A stretch of DNA of 64,000 nucleotides. Source: Sphingobium_A sp965228065. Its GTDB lineage: Bacteria > Pseudomonadota > Alphaproteobacteria > Sphingomonadales > Sphingomonadaceae. Positions 26,121 to 34,654 of the stretch are shown piece after piece. The first letter of the stretch is position 1. Every line of letters begins with the position of its first letter. Both the position numbers and the translations under genes were made by a program. Under the pieces are notes generated by a model. That model was not told the DNA's origin. It saw nothing but the letters and a program-made list of their open reading frames with translations, and ran no database searches. The stretch spans positions 4,650,001-4,714,000 of the forward strand of contig OZ245788.1 of assembly GCA_965228065.1 (NCBI GenBank). The letters are read 5' to 3'.

Positions 26121-26426
26121 TCAGTAGTGCTCGGCCAGATAGGCGGAGATCGCTTCGCCATCCTCCGGCGTCACCGGGGCACCATAGATCTTGACCATCT
26201 TGGTCACCGCCGCATCCCAGAACGCCTTGCCCTTCTTGTGCGGCTGGGTCTGGATATAGTCGAGCGAGTGGCACGCCGCACATTGCGTCGCGACGAGATC
26301 GGCGCCTGGCCCCGGCGGAAGCACGACCTCCGGCTCGTCGGGCAGGGTATAGCTCACGACTTTCGCCGCGGCAGCGCCGGAAAGCAGCAGCGCCAGAAGT
26401 GCTGCGATCGGAACAACCCGCCTCAT
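26121..26426 (-). CDS. Periplasmic c-type cytochrome (SorB-like sulfite dehydrogenase subunit)
   Basis: A 101-residue single-haem cytochrome c. The signal peptide covers about residues 1-21 (VVPIAALLALLLSGAAAA). The haem motif is CAACH at residues 49-53, and the likely axial Met is in AAVTKMVKIYG. Its ATG overlaps the stop of the molybdopterin gene (ATGA), so it should accept electrons from that enzyme, as SorB does from SorA. The frame is open upstream, but only this start gives a signal peptide. Confidence 0.88.
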   Translation of the reverse strand: MRRVVPIAALLALLLSGAAAAKVVSYTLPDEPEVVLPPGPGADLVATQCAACHSLDYIQTQPHKKGKAFWDAAVTKMVKIYGAPVTPEDGEAISAYLAEHY

Positions 26427-27625
26427 GCCGCCTTCACCGTCACGCGCTCGACAGCATTGCGCATATAGCCCGGCGGATTCCATCGCGCCTCCATCGGTTG
26501 GGTTTCCCCGGTTCCGCCAGTCGCACGCACCATCAGCACATGGCCGCCGGTTGCCAGCGTCACCGGCAGGCGCCACTCACGAAACGCGTAACGACCGAGA
26601 TTCTTGCCGAGCGTTGCTTTGGTCCAGCTTTGTCCACCATCCGTCGAAATCTCGACACCGGCGATCCCGTTGCCGCCATCGAAGGCGATCCCTTTCAGTT
26701 CGGTCGGCCGACCGGCCGCGACCGCCGCGCCGTCGACATGGCTGGTGATGAACGACCGGATGTTGAACCGCCCGATCGGAACGGTCTTGTCGGGTTTTCC
26801 GCCGGGCGGCACGCATGCGCAGTCATTGTCCGGAATGCGATAGGCGGTTTTCATCCAATAGCCGTCAAAGGGCTTATCGAGCACCGTGATCTCGCTGAGA
26901 TGCTTCACCCAATAGGTGCCGAACCGACCGGGCACGACCAGCCGAAGCGGAAAGCCGTTCAGAAAGGGCAGATCTTCGCCGTTCATGGCCCAGGCCAGCA
27001 TCACTTCGCCATCCAGCGCATGCGCGGCGTCCAGCGCCTTTACAAAGTCGGCGGTCTCCGGAGTCAGCGGATTGTCGAGACCGTTGAAGGTGACCTGCTG
27101 CGCGCCGGCCTTGATCCCTGCGCGTTCCAGCACCGTTTTCAGCGCGACGCCGCGCCAGCGCGCACAGCCCATCGCACCATTGCCGAGTTGCCCCCCGCCG
27201 ACGCGCGGCTCGACAAAACCGCGGCTGTTGCCCGAACATTGATTGACCGCGACGATCTCCACCGCGGGAAGGCGCTTGAGCTCGGCCAGCGACAGCGACA
27301 GCGGCCGGTCGACATGTCCGCCGACCGCGAGCCGATAGGCATCGACATCGATCTCCAGCGGAATGTCGGCGAGATGGTAGCGCACGAAAAATGCGTCGTT
27401 GGGCGTGATCGCCCCTTCGGCGAAGACCGAGAACGGCGTCTCCAATTGCGGCGGTCGCGCGGTCAGCCGGATCAGCGGCCGCTTGCCCGGATAAGCAACC
27501 AGTGGCCGCTCGCCATTCTCGAACGGCAGCGTAATCGAGTCCGCCGCCCATGCCGGACCGCGCGCATAGCCCGCGACCAGCGCGCCTGCCGCACCCAGGA
27601 TAATCTGCCGACGTTCAAACTGCAT
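26423..27625 (-). CDS. Periplasmic sulfite oxidase/dehydrogenase, molybdopterin subunit (SorA-like)
   Basis: A 400-residue sulfite-oxidase-family enzyme. A Tat-type signal, FERRQIILGAAGALVAG, opens the protein. The Mo-coordinating Cys130 lies in VAVNQCSGNSRGF. The dimerisation domain follows (GIAFDGGNGIAGVEISTDGG). With the adjacent cytochrome it should oxidise sulfite to sulfate in the periplasm and pass electrons to the respiratory chain. The ATG at 27625 has a gggag ribosome-binding site and gives the Tat signal at the N-terminus. Confidence 0.9.
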   Translation of the reverse strand: MQFERRQIILGAAGALVAGYARGPAWAADSITLPFENGERPLVAYPGKRPLIRLTARPPQLETPFSVFAEGAITPNDAFFVRYHLADIPLEIDVDAYRLAVGGHVDRPLSLSLAELKRLPAVEIVAVNQCSGNSRGFVEPRVGGGQLGNGAMGCARWRGVALKTVLERAGIKAGAQQVTFNGLDNPLTPETADFVKALDAAHALDGEVMLAWAMNGEDLPFLNGFPLRLVVPGRFGTYWVKHLSEITVLDKPFDGYWMKTAYRIPDNDCACVPPGGKPDKTVPIGRFNIRSFITSHVDGAAVAAGRPTELKGIAFDGGNGIAGVEISTDGGQSWTKATLGKNLGRYAFREWRLPVTLATGGHVLMVRATGGTGETQPMEARWNPPGYMRNAVERVTVKAA

Positions 27626-27742
27626 AGACCACTCCCGTCGCGCCCACCGCCCCCAATACCTCCGGAGACCCGGCAGGGCTAGGATGGTCGAACGCCCCGG
27701 CACTCTATCGTCACCGGGATATTCGATCCACTGCCGCCGATT

Positions 27743-30022
27743 TCAGCGGCGACGTCCCTGATGCTTGATATTCGCCGGCCGACCGCGTCGCTTGATGACG
27801 CGCTGATGGCGCGGCGGAAGCGCGCCCTTCCCGTCCGGCAATTCGAAGCGCAGCGCACCGTTGACCGGATTGGCTTCGGCCAGCCTCAGTTTCAGGCGCA
27901 TGCCGGACGAATAGACCGTCTCGCTATCCTCGCCCGTCAGGCTGTGCGTCGCCTCGTCATAGCGGAAATATTCGCCGCCAAGATCGCGGACCGGCACCAG
28001 GCCGTCGCCGCCCAGCCCCTCCACCGTCGCGAAGAAGCCGAAATTCTGCACGCCGGTGATCCGGACGTCGAGCAGTTCGCCGACCTTCTCGCTCAAATAG
28101 GCCGCGACATAGCGGTCCATCGTATCGCGTTCGGCCTCCATCGCGCGACGCTCCAGCAGGCTGATATGTTCGCCCGTCCGCTCCATCGTCGCGGCTTCGT
28201 CGCCACTGAGCGCACCATCGCCCAGGCCATAGGCGCCGACCAGCGAACGGTGGACGACCAGATCCGAATAGCGACGGATCGGCGAGGTGAAATGCCCGTA
28301 GCTGCCAAGCGAGAGCCCGAAATGCCCCTGGTTCGCCGGCGCGTAATAGGCCTGGGTCTGGGTGCGCAGGATCTGCTCCATCACCTGCGGCTTGAAATCG
28401 GAATCGCCGATCCGACGGATGACATGGTTGAACGTGTCCGGGCGGATCACCTGGCCCAGCGCGAACTCGACGCCGAAGGTCTTGAGATACTCCTTGAGCG
28501 CGACCAGCTTCTCGCGCGCCGGCGGTTCGTGGACGCGGTACATCACCGGCGCCTTCTTCGCTTCCAGCGCCTTCGCCGCGGCGACATTGGCGGCGATCAT
28601 GTAATCCTCGATCAGCTTGTGCGCATCGAGCCGCTCGCGCGGCGCGACCGACAGGATCCGCCCCTTCTCGTCGAGCGAGATCTTGCGTTCGGGCAGGTCG
28701 AGATCGAGCGGCGCGCGCTTCTCCCGTGCAGCATACAACGCTTTCCAGCACGCCCAGAGCGGCTTGAGCGCATCGGTCACCAGCGCCGGACTCACGCCAT
28801 GGGTCGCGAGGTCGGCGGGATCGAGGCTGCAGGGTGAGGACGCGACTTCGAGCGGCTGTTCCGCCGTCGCGTCGATCGCAGCCTGCGCATTCTCGTAAGG
28901 GATATTGGCCGCCAACCGCACCACGGCGCGGGTGAAGCGCCAGCCCTTGATTTCGCCCTGCTTGGAAATCGTCAGATGACAGGCCATGGCCGCCCGATCC
29001 TCACCCGCCTTCAGCGAGCAGACATCGGCCGACAGGATTTCGGGCAGCATCGGCACCACCCGGTCCGGAAAATAGACGCTGTTGCCGCGCCGCCGCGCCT
29101 CGCGATCGAGCGCGGAGCCGGGGCGCACGTAGAAGCTGACATCGGCGATCGCGACGATCGCTTTCCACCCACCTTCATTCTTCGGATCGTCGTCGGGCGT
29201 GGCCCAGACCGCGTCGTCATGATCGCGCGCATCCGCCGGATCGATCGCGACGATCGGCAGATGGCGCAAATCCTCGCGATCCTTGCCCAGATCGAGCTTG
29301 GCGACGCGCTTCGCCTCTTCGAGCACCTCGTCGCCAAAAATGTGCGGGATGCCGAGCTTATGGATCGCGATCAGCGAGAAGCTGCGCGGTTCGAACGGAT
29401 CGCCCAGCCGCTGCGTCACCCGTGCGGTGATCCGGGGTGGGCGGCCGGTCTTTTCCGCCAGCACGAGATCGCCGGCCTCCGCATCGCCGGCGTCGGAAAC
29501 CGGCATGTCCTGTCGCGCCTTCTTCTCCAGCCCCTTGAGCCAGAGCTTGCCGCCTTCCTGAAGGAGCACGCCCATCATCAGTTCGGTGCCCTTGGCGAGC
29601 TGCTTGAGCGGATGCGCGATCCAGCCCTTGCCCGCCTCCTCCGTGCGCGCGAGCACGCGATCACCGATGCCGAGCGCGCCCTTGCGGCTCTTTTCCTTCA
29701 CGCGCAGCCGCGGTTCGGGGCCTTCGGCTTCCCAGCGCTCGGGCACGGCCCAGGCTTGCCCATCCTCGTCGACATCGACGATCCGCAGCACGGTCACCTT
29801 GGGCACGCCGCCCATCTTGTGGAATGCGCGGCCAGGTGCGCCGTCGATCAACCCCTCGTCCGCCATATCCTTCAGCAACGCCTTGAGCTGGATCTTCTCC
29901 TGCCCCTTCAGGCCGAATGCCTTGGCGATCTCGCGCTTGCCCGAGGCCTGCTCGGATTCGCTGATGAATTTCATGATCTGGTCGCGGCTGGGCATGCCGA
30001 CATGTTTTTTCTGTTTTATCAT
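27743..30022 (-). CDS. rnr: Ribonuclease R
   Basis: A 759-residue 3'-to-5' exoribonuclease. An N-terminal winged-helix region (DQIMKFISESEQASGKREIA) and cold-shock-like domains precede the RNB catalytic domain. Its metal-binding motif is DPADARDHDD (residues 261-270). The S1 domain (GVQNFGFFATVEGLGGDGLV) and a basic Arg/Lys-rich C-terminus (VIKRRGRPANIKHQGRRR) complete the protein. The ATG at 30022 is used. An ATG nine codons later (PSRDQIM) fits relatives equally well, and neither start has a clear ribosome-binding site. Confidence 0.96.
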   Translation of the reverse strand: MIKQKKHVGMPSRDQIMKFISESEQASGKREIAKAFGLKGQEKIQLKALLKDMADEGLIDGAPGRAFHKMGGVPKVTVLRIVDVDEDGQAWAVPERWEAEGPEPRLRVKEKSRKGALGIGDRVLARTEEAGKGWIAHPLKQLAKGTELMMGVLLQEGGKLWLKGLEKKARQDMPVSDAGDAEAGDLVLAEKTGRPPRITARVTQRLGDPFEPRSFSLIAIHKLGIPHIFGDEVLEEAKRVAKLDLGKDREDLRHLPIVAIDPADARDHDDAVWATPDDDPKNEGGWKAIVAIADVSFYVRPGSALDREARRRGNSVYFPDRVVPMLPEILSADVCSLKAGEDRAAMACHLTISKQGEIKGWRFTRAVVRLAANIPYENAQAAIDATAEQPLEVASSPCSLDPADLATHGVSPALVTDALKPLWACWKALYAAREKRAPLDLDLPERKISLDEKGRILSVAPRERLDAHKLIEDYMIAANVAAAKALEAKKAPVMYRVHEPPAREKLVALKEYLKTFGVEFALGQVIRPDTFNHVIRRIGDSDFKPQVMEQILRTQTQAYYAPANQGHFGLSLGSYGHFTSPIRRYSDLVVHRSLVGAYGLGDGALSGDEAATMERTGEHISLLERRAMEAERDTMDRYVAAYLSEKVGELLDVRITGVQNFGFFATVEGLGGDGLVPVRDLGGEYFRYDEATHSLTGEDSETVYSSGMRLKLRLAEANPVNGALRFELPDGKGALPPRHQRVIKRRGRPANIKHQGRRR

Positions 30023-30138
30023 GCGCCAGAGATAGAGATTGTGGAACGCAGCGTCACCCCGTCACATCGCAGCCGATCAGGAACAGCTTTTATGACAGCG
30101 TTGCCAGAAAGGCGCTTTCGCCGGGAGAATGGTCCGCT

Positions 30139-31614
30139 ATGCTAGAGCGGATGACTTTCGATCTCCTCATCATCGGCGGCGGCATCAATGGCTGCGCGAT
30201 CGCACGCGAAGCCGCGCTCAACGGCCTGAGCGTCCTGCTCGTCGAAAGGGACGACCTTGCCGCCCACACATCGTCCGCATCGACCAAGCTGATCCATGGC
30301 GGACTCCGCTATCTCGAATATTACGAGTTCAGGCTGGTGCGGGAGGCATTGAAGGAACGCGAACTGCTGCTGAAAGCGGCGCCGCACATCATCCGTCCGA
30401 TGCGTTTCGTGCTCCCCCATGAGAACGCCGTCCGCCCCTGGCTGCTCGTCCGTCTCGGCCTGCTGCTCTACGACTGGATCGGCGGCCGTATCAGCCTGCC
30501 CCGCTCGCGCGGCCTGTCCTCCAGCGATATCGCGTATAATGCGCCGCTGAAGCGCAAGGCGAAAGGCTTCGTCTATTCCGATTGCCGCGTCGACGATGCG
30601 CGACTGACGCTGTTCAATGCGATGGATGCAGCCGATGCCGGCGCGGAGATCGCGACACGCACCGCACTGGTTTCGGCACGGCGCACCGATGCGGGATGGT
30701 CCGCCGAACTTTCCGACGGCCGCACCGTTTCGGCCCGCGCACTGGTCAATGCCGCGGGCCCATGGGTCGCGCAGACGCTGGCGACGCTCGGCACCAATAC
30801 TGATGCGCATGTCCGGCTGATCAAGGGCAGTCATATCGTCGTGCCGCGGCTCTATGATGGCGATCACGCCTATATGTTGCAGCAACCCGACCGGCGGATC
30901 GTCTTCGCCATTCCCTATCTCGGCGATTTCACAATGATCGGCACCACCGACATCGCGGTCGAGACGCCGGAGGATGCGCGGATCGACGCGGACGAGACCG
31001 CTTATCTGATCGGCGCCGCCAATCACTATTTCACCAGCGAAATCAAAGAGGCCGATATCGTCTCGACCTGGTCCGGCGTGCGTCCGCTCTATGACGATGG
31101 CGCGTCGGACAGCAAGGCGGTCACCCGCGACTACGTCCTCGAACTCGATGACGCCGGCGCGCCTTTGCTCTCGGTTTTCGGCGGGAAGATCACCACCGCG
31201 CGCCATCTGGCAGAGGAAGCGGTCGAGAAACTGGCGCCATCGATGGGGTTCACGCCCCATCCGGTCACCCGCGCTCGCGTCTTTCCCGGCGGCGCGATCG
31301 CCAACCCCGACCATTTCCTGCGCGAAGTGAAGGCGCGCTGGCCGTTCCTGGGCGACACCCGCGCCGAGCGCATGGCCGCCAGCTACGGCGTGTTGCTGCA
31401 CGAGATGCTGCTGGATGTCGCGGACGAAGCCGGCATGGGTCAGGAGTTCGGCGCAGGCTTCACCGAGATCGAAGCGCGCTGGATGCACGATCGCGAATGG
31501 GCGCGTTCACCCGAGGATTGCCTGACGCGACGAAGCAAGCTCGGCCTGTACATGACGGAGGCAGAGCGGAGCGCATTCACAGTTTATTGGGAAAACTGCG
31601 TTAAGACTCGTTAA
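30139..31614 (+). CDS. glpD: FAD-dependent glycerol-3-phosphate dehydrogenase
   Basis: A 491-residue membrane-associated flavoenzyme that oxidises sn-glycerol 3-phosphate to dihydroxyacetone phosphate and feeds electrons to quinone. The FAD motif is LLIIGGGINGCAIAREAAL, and SSASTKLIHGGLRYLE is a GlpD signature. The C-terminal DAO domain includes LLSVFGGKITTARHLAEEA. The ATG at 30139 has gggaga 10 nt upstream. A second ATG at 30151 (MTFDLL) is possible. No glpF or glpK is adjacent. Confidence 0.95.
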   Translation: MLERMTFDLLIIGGGINGCAIAREAALNGLSVLLVERDDLAAHTSSASTKLIHGGLRYLEYYEFRLVREALKERELLLKAAPHIIRPMRFVLPHENAVRPWLLVRLGLLLYDWIGGRISLPRSRGLSSSDIAYNAPLKRKAKGFVYSDCRVDDARLTLFNAMDAADAGAEIATRTALVSARRTDAGWSAELSDGRTVSARALVNAAGPWVAQTLATLGTNTDAHVRLIKGSHIVVPRLYDGDHAYMLQQPDRRIVFAIPYLGDFTMIGTTDIAVETPEDARIDADETAYLIGAANHYFTSEIKEADIVSTWSGVRPLYDDGASDSKAVTRDYVLELDDAGAPLLSVFGGKITTARHLAEEAVEKLAPSMGFTPHPVTRARVFPGGAIANPDHFLREVKARWPFLGDTRAERMAASYGVLLHEMLLDVADEAGMGQEFGAGFTEIEARWMHDREWARSPEDCLTRRSKLGLYMTEAERSAFTVYWENCVKTR

Positions 31615-31662
31615 CCGGTCGTCCGTTATGCCCGACGCTCAAGCAAGAGATGGGGCACCGGC

Positions 31663-31776
31663 ATGAACACTGCGGAAGCAATCGTAATCTTCACCACGCT
31701 GATCGTCGCAGCGACCTTCCTGTTCCTCTGGATGCGTCGCGACCGCGGTGGCGACCCCGGCAACAACGTCTCGTAA
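31663..31776 (+). CDS. Small single-pass membrane protein, 37 aa
   Basis: A 37-codon frame starting at ATG 31663. Residues 5-23 (EAIVIFTTLIVAATFLFLW) form a clear membrane segment, followed by a charged Arg/Asp/Gly tail (MRRDRGGDPGN). An agagatgggg stretch 8-17 nt upstream could serve as ribosome-binding site. It lies 48 nt after glpD on the same strand and is followed by a strong hairpin. I recognise no family. Its composition is not random for a GC-rich intergenic region. Confidence 0.55.
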   Translation: MNTAEAIVIFTTLIVAATFLFLWMRRDRGGDPGNNVS

Positions 31777-31800
31777 TCCACGCCTCGACATCAGGCGCCC

Positions 31801-31825
31801 AAAAAAAAAAATCGTCGTCCGACGA
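31801..31825 (-). terminator. Probable intrinsic terminator of proS
   Basis: On the minus strand a short stem (tcgtc/gacga, loop ggac) is followed directly by eleven T residues, an exceptional run in this GC-rich window. It lies about 95 nt beyond the proS stop. Confidence 0.6.
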
Positions 31826-31851
31826 AAAGATCTGCCGACCAAAGCCGAATT

Positions 31852-31890
31852 GCCGGAATCTGCTAGCCGTTAAGCGCAGATTCCGGCTTT
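31852..31890. terminator. 12-bp hairpin between convergent glpD/small ORF and proS
   Basis: Arms gccggaatctgc (31852-31863) and gcagattccggc (31876-31887) are perfectly complementary around a 12-nt loop, followed by ttt on the plus strand. It would end transcription from the glpD side and may also act on the other strand. Confidence 0.6.
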
Positions 31891-31920
31891 CAACAGAATG
31901 AAGGATACAGATCAGGCCGC

Positions 31921-33453
31921 TTAGTAAGAGCGCCCGATCAAAATACGTTCCACCGCGGGCTCGCCGGTAAAGACACATGCCCCGTCGGCCGCCGCCGCAT
32001 CGAGCGGCGTGTTGCGGATCGTCAGCTTGAGCGCCTTCAACCGTTCGACGACACCGTCGAGCGCGGTGCCTGTCGGACGCGACCATTGAACCTCGACCCA
32101 GCCGGGGAATTTGCCGCTCTTCGCAAAAAAGGCCTCGACCCCCGCGAAATCGTCGATGCCGCGCGCGATGTTGGCATCAAGCCTTGCCCGAGCCTCGCTG
32201 TGGAGCGTGCCCTGGATTTCCTCCAGCAAGCCAGCCACCTGGCCGACGAACGTATCGCGCGGGGTGAACGCGGATGCGAGCTTGCCGCCCTCGGCATAGA
32301 GGCGGTCGCGGCGCAGCACCGCGACATTGCCCGCCGCGATATCGCGCGGACCAACCTCGACGATCACCGGAGCACCCTTCTTCACCCAGCCCCAGCGCTT
32401 GGCGCTTGCCTTGGTCGCCTTCACGTCGACCAGCGCGCGCACCGGCTCGCCAAAGGCGGTCAGTCCGTTGAGCTCTCCGGCCAGCGCCCTGCAATAATCC
32501 AGGATCGCGGCGTCCTCGTCGGTTTCGCGGAGCATCGGCACGATCACCACCTGCCACGGTGCGACGCGGGGCGGCACGCGCAGCCCGTCATCGTCGCCAT
32601 GCACCATGATCAGTCCGCCGATCATCCGGGTCGACATGCCCCAGCTGATCGTGTTGGCCAGTTCCTGCTCGCCCTGGCTGTTCTGGAAACGGATATTCTG
32701 CGCCGAGGCGAAATTGGTGCCGAGAAAATGGCTGGTGCCGGCCTGCAGCGCCTTGCCGTCCTGCATCATCGCTTCGATCGAATAGGTCGCGACGGCGCCT
32801 GGAAAACGCTCATTCTCGGGCTTTTCGCCGGCGACGACGGGCAATGCGACGCAATCCTCGGCGAAGCTGCGATACATTTCGAGCGCCTTCAGCGTCTCTT
32901 CACGCGCCTGCTCGGGGGAGGCATAGGCGGCATGTCCTTCCTGCCAGAGGAATTCGGCGGTGCGCAGGAACATGCGGGTCCGCATCTCCCAGCGGACGAT
33001 GTTCGCCCATTGGTTGATCTGGACAGGCAGGTCGCGCCAGCTTTGCACCCAGCGTGAAAAGGCCGTGCCGATCACGGTTTCGCTGGTCGGGCGAACGACG
33101 AGCGGTTCTTCCAGCTTTGCCGTCGGATCGGGCATCAGCCCGCCCTTGCCGTCCCCGACCAGCCGGTGATGGGTGACGACCGCCATCTCCTTGGCGAATC
33201 CTTCCACATGTTCCGCTTCCTTCTCGAAATAGGAAAGCGGGATGAACAGCGGGAAATAGCAATTGTCGTAGCCGGCGGTACGGATACGGTCGTCGAGCAG
33301 GCGCTGGATGCGTTCCCAGATGCCGTAGCCCCATGGCCGCATGACCATGCAGCCGCGCACGCCACTTTCCTCGGCCAGATCGGCTTCGGCAATGACCGCC
33401 TGGTACCAGGCGGCGAAATCCTGTTCGCGGGTGACGTTAAGGGCGTGCTTCAC
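31921..33453 (-). CDS. proS: Prolyl-tRNA synthetase (archaeal/eukaryotic-like type)
   Basis: Charges tRNA-Pro with proline. The 510-residue protein is class II: MRPWGYGIWERIQ is motif 1-like, TSETVIGTAFSRWVQSWRDL is motif 2-region, and VHGDDDGLRVPPRVAPWQV is motif 3-region. It lacks the large editing insertion of typical bacterial enzymes and ends in Tyr (ERILIGRSY), the C-terminal feature of the type 3 (archaeal/eukaryotic-like) subfamily. The start is GTG at 33453 with aaggcag upstream. The type call rests on memory of family architecture. Confidence 0.93.
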   Translation of the reverse strand: MKHALNVTREQDFAAWYQAVIAEADLAEESGVRGCMVMRPWGYGIWERIQRLLDDRIRTAGYDNCYFPLFIPLSYFEKEAEHVEGFAKEMAVVTHHRLVGDGKGGLMPDPTAKLEEPLVVRPTSETVIGTAFSRWVQSWRDLPVQINQWANIVRWEMRTRMFLRTAEFLWQEGHAAYASPEQAREETLKALEMYRSFAEDCVALPVVAGEKPENERFPGAVATYSIEAMMQDGKALQAGTSHFLGTNFASAQNIRFQNSQGEQELANTISWGMSTRMIGGLIMVHGDDDGLRVPPRVAPWQVVIVPMLRETDEDAAILDYCRALAGELNGLTAFGEPVRALVDVKATKASAKRWGWVKKGAPVIVEVGPRDIAAGNVAVLRRDRLYAEGGKLASAFTPRDTFVGQVAGLLEEIQGTLHSEARARLDANIARGIDDFAGVEAFFAKSGKFPGWVEVQWSRPTGTALDGVVERLKALKLTIRNTPLDAAAADGACVFTGEPAVERILIGRSY

Positions 33454-33580
33454 GATACTGCCTTGTGAATGTCAGAAACAGCGTCGCCCTTAACGCACTT
33501 GGCATCCGGTGCGAAAGCGTTTCCGATATCATTGCAATGCCGGTTGTATTCCATCGACCAATTGCCCCAAGGCCGATCGC

Positions 33581-34498
33581 ATGTCTTCGATCGAGCATGC
33601 CACACAACGACCGCTCTACGCGCTCGGGCTGCGCCTCACCGCGATCGCCTGTCTCTCGACCATGGCGGCGCTGATCAAGCTTGCATCGATGCGCGGCGTT
33701 CAACTGGCGGAAACGCTGTTCTTTCGCCAGTTCTTTGCGGTGCCGATCGCGCTGGCATTCGTGCTGGCCGGGCCGGGCCTGGCGTCACTCCGAACGGCCC
33801 GGATCGGCCGCCACATCACGCGCACCATGTTCGGCGTGATCGGCATGGTCGCGAATTTCGGCGCGATCATCCTGCTGCCGCTTGCCGAAGCCACCACCTT
33901 GCAGTTCACCGTTCCGATCTTCGCGACGATCCTGTCGACGCTGATGCTGAAGGAAGTGGCCGGGTTGCACCGCTGGTCCGCCGTTCTGCTCGGCTTTGTC
34001 GGCGTATTGCTCGTGGTTCGGCCGGGCGACGGGCATTTTCCGCTCTACGCTGCCGCCACCGGCCTGTTCGCCGCGTTCATGGTCGCGCTGATCAGCATCC
34101 AGATCCGCGAACTGGGCCGCACCGAAAGCGCGACCACCACGGTCTTCTGGTTTTCGCTCCTTTCCCTGCCGATCCTGGGCATTGGCTATTTCTTCTATGC
34201 CCGCGCCCACGATCCGATCAGTTGGGCATTGCTTGTCGGCATTGGCCTGATCGGCGGACTGGGGCAGATGGCGCTGACCTCGTCCTTCCGCTGGGCACCG
34301 GTATCGACGGTGGTCCCCATGGACTATTCGGGCCTGATCTGGGCGACGCTTTACGGATGGCTGTTGTTCGGCGTGCTGCCGATCGCATCCACCTGGTTCG
34401 GTGCGCCGCTGATCATCGCAAGCGGCCTCTATATCGTCTGGCGCGAGCATCGCTTGTCGCGCAGGAACACCGAAACGGTGACGGCAGCGGCGGACTGA
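33581..34498 (+). CDS. DMT (EamA) family transporter
   Basis: A 305-residue inner-membrane protein with about ten hydrophobic segments arranged as two EamA repeats. The first repeat ends near GVLLVVRPGDGHFPLYAAAT and the second starts with LFAAFMVALISIQI. Family members export amino acids or other metabolites, but the substrate cannot be told. The ATG at 33581 has an aagg ribosome-binding site. The open frame continues 24 codons upstream with no family resemblance. It is monocistronic, with a strong terminator just downstream. Confidence 0.88.
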   Translation: MSSIEHATQRPLYALGLRLTAIACLSTMAALIKLASMRGVQLAETLFFRQFFAVPIALAFVLAGPGLASLRTARIGRHITRTMFGVIGMVANFGAIILLPLAEATTLQFTVPIFATILSTLMLKEVAGLHRWSAVLLGFVGVLLVVRPGDGHFPLYAAATGLFAAFMVALISIQIRELGRTESATTTVFWFSLLSLPILGIGYFFYARAHDPISWALLVGIGLIGGLGQMALTSSFRWAPVSTVVPMDYSGLIWATLYGWLLFGVLPIASTWFGAPLIIASGLYIVWREHRLSRRNTETVTAAAD

Positions 34499-34501
34499 TC
34501 G

Positions 34502-34529
34502 CCGGCAGGGTTGCAATCCCGCCGGTTTT
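34502..34529 (+). terminator. Intrinsic terminator of the DMT transporter gene
   Basis: A stem of ccggc/gccgg stacked on ggg/ccc (one bulged A, 7-nt loop) is followed by tttt. It begins 3 nt after the transporter stop codon and precedes the rpsF leader. Confidence 0.75.
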
Positions 34530-34550
34530 GCGCCAATGGCCGCTCCATCG

Positions 34551-34622
34551 GGGTGGAGAGCCTGTCTCTCCGCCCTGATTTGCATTTGAGACGATAGCCG
34601 GAGGGGCGTCCGCATGGTGCGG
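34551..34622 (+). promoter_or_regulatory. Structured rpsF leader, possible S6:S18 autoregulatory site
   Basis: The leader of the S6 operon holds a 10-bp stem (34551-34560 with 34566-34575, one G-U pair) and a second stem-loop (ccgca-tgg-tgcgg, 34610-34622) 33 nt before the rpsF ATG. In other bacteria an S6:S18 complex binds a leader hairpin to repress this operon. Whether this leader matches that motif needs a covariance search. Confidence 0.4.
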
Positions 34623-34654
34623 CGTCAGCGATCGGCCAACGAAGGAAAGCGGAC

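Noticed and set aside
30138..30153. TATGCT just before ATG 30151 as a -10 element for a leaderless glpD transcript
   Set aside because: There is no credible -35 element at the right distance, and ATG 30139 has a good ribosome-binding site.
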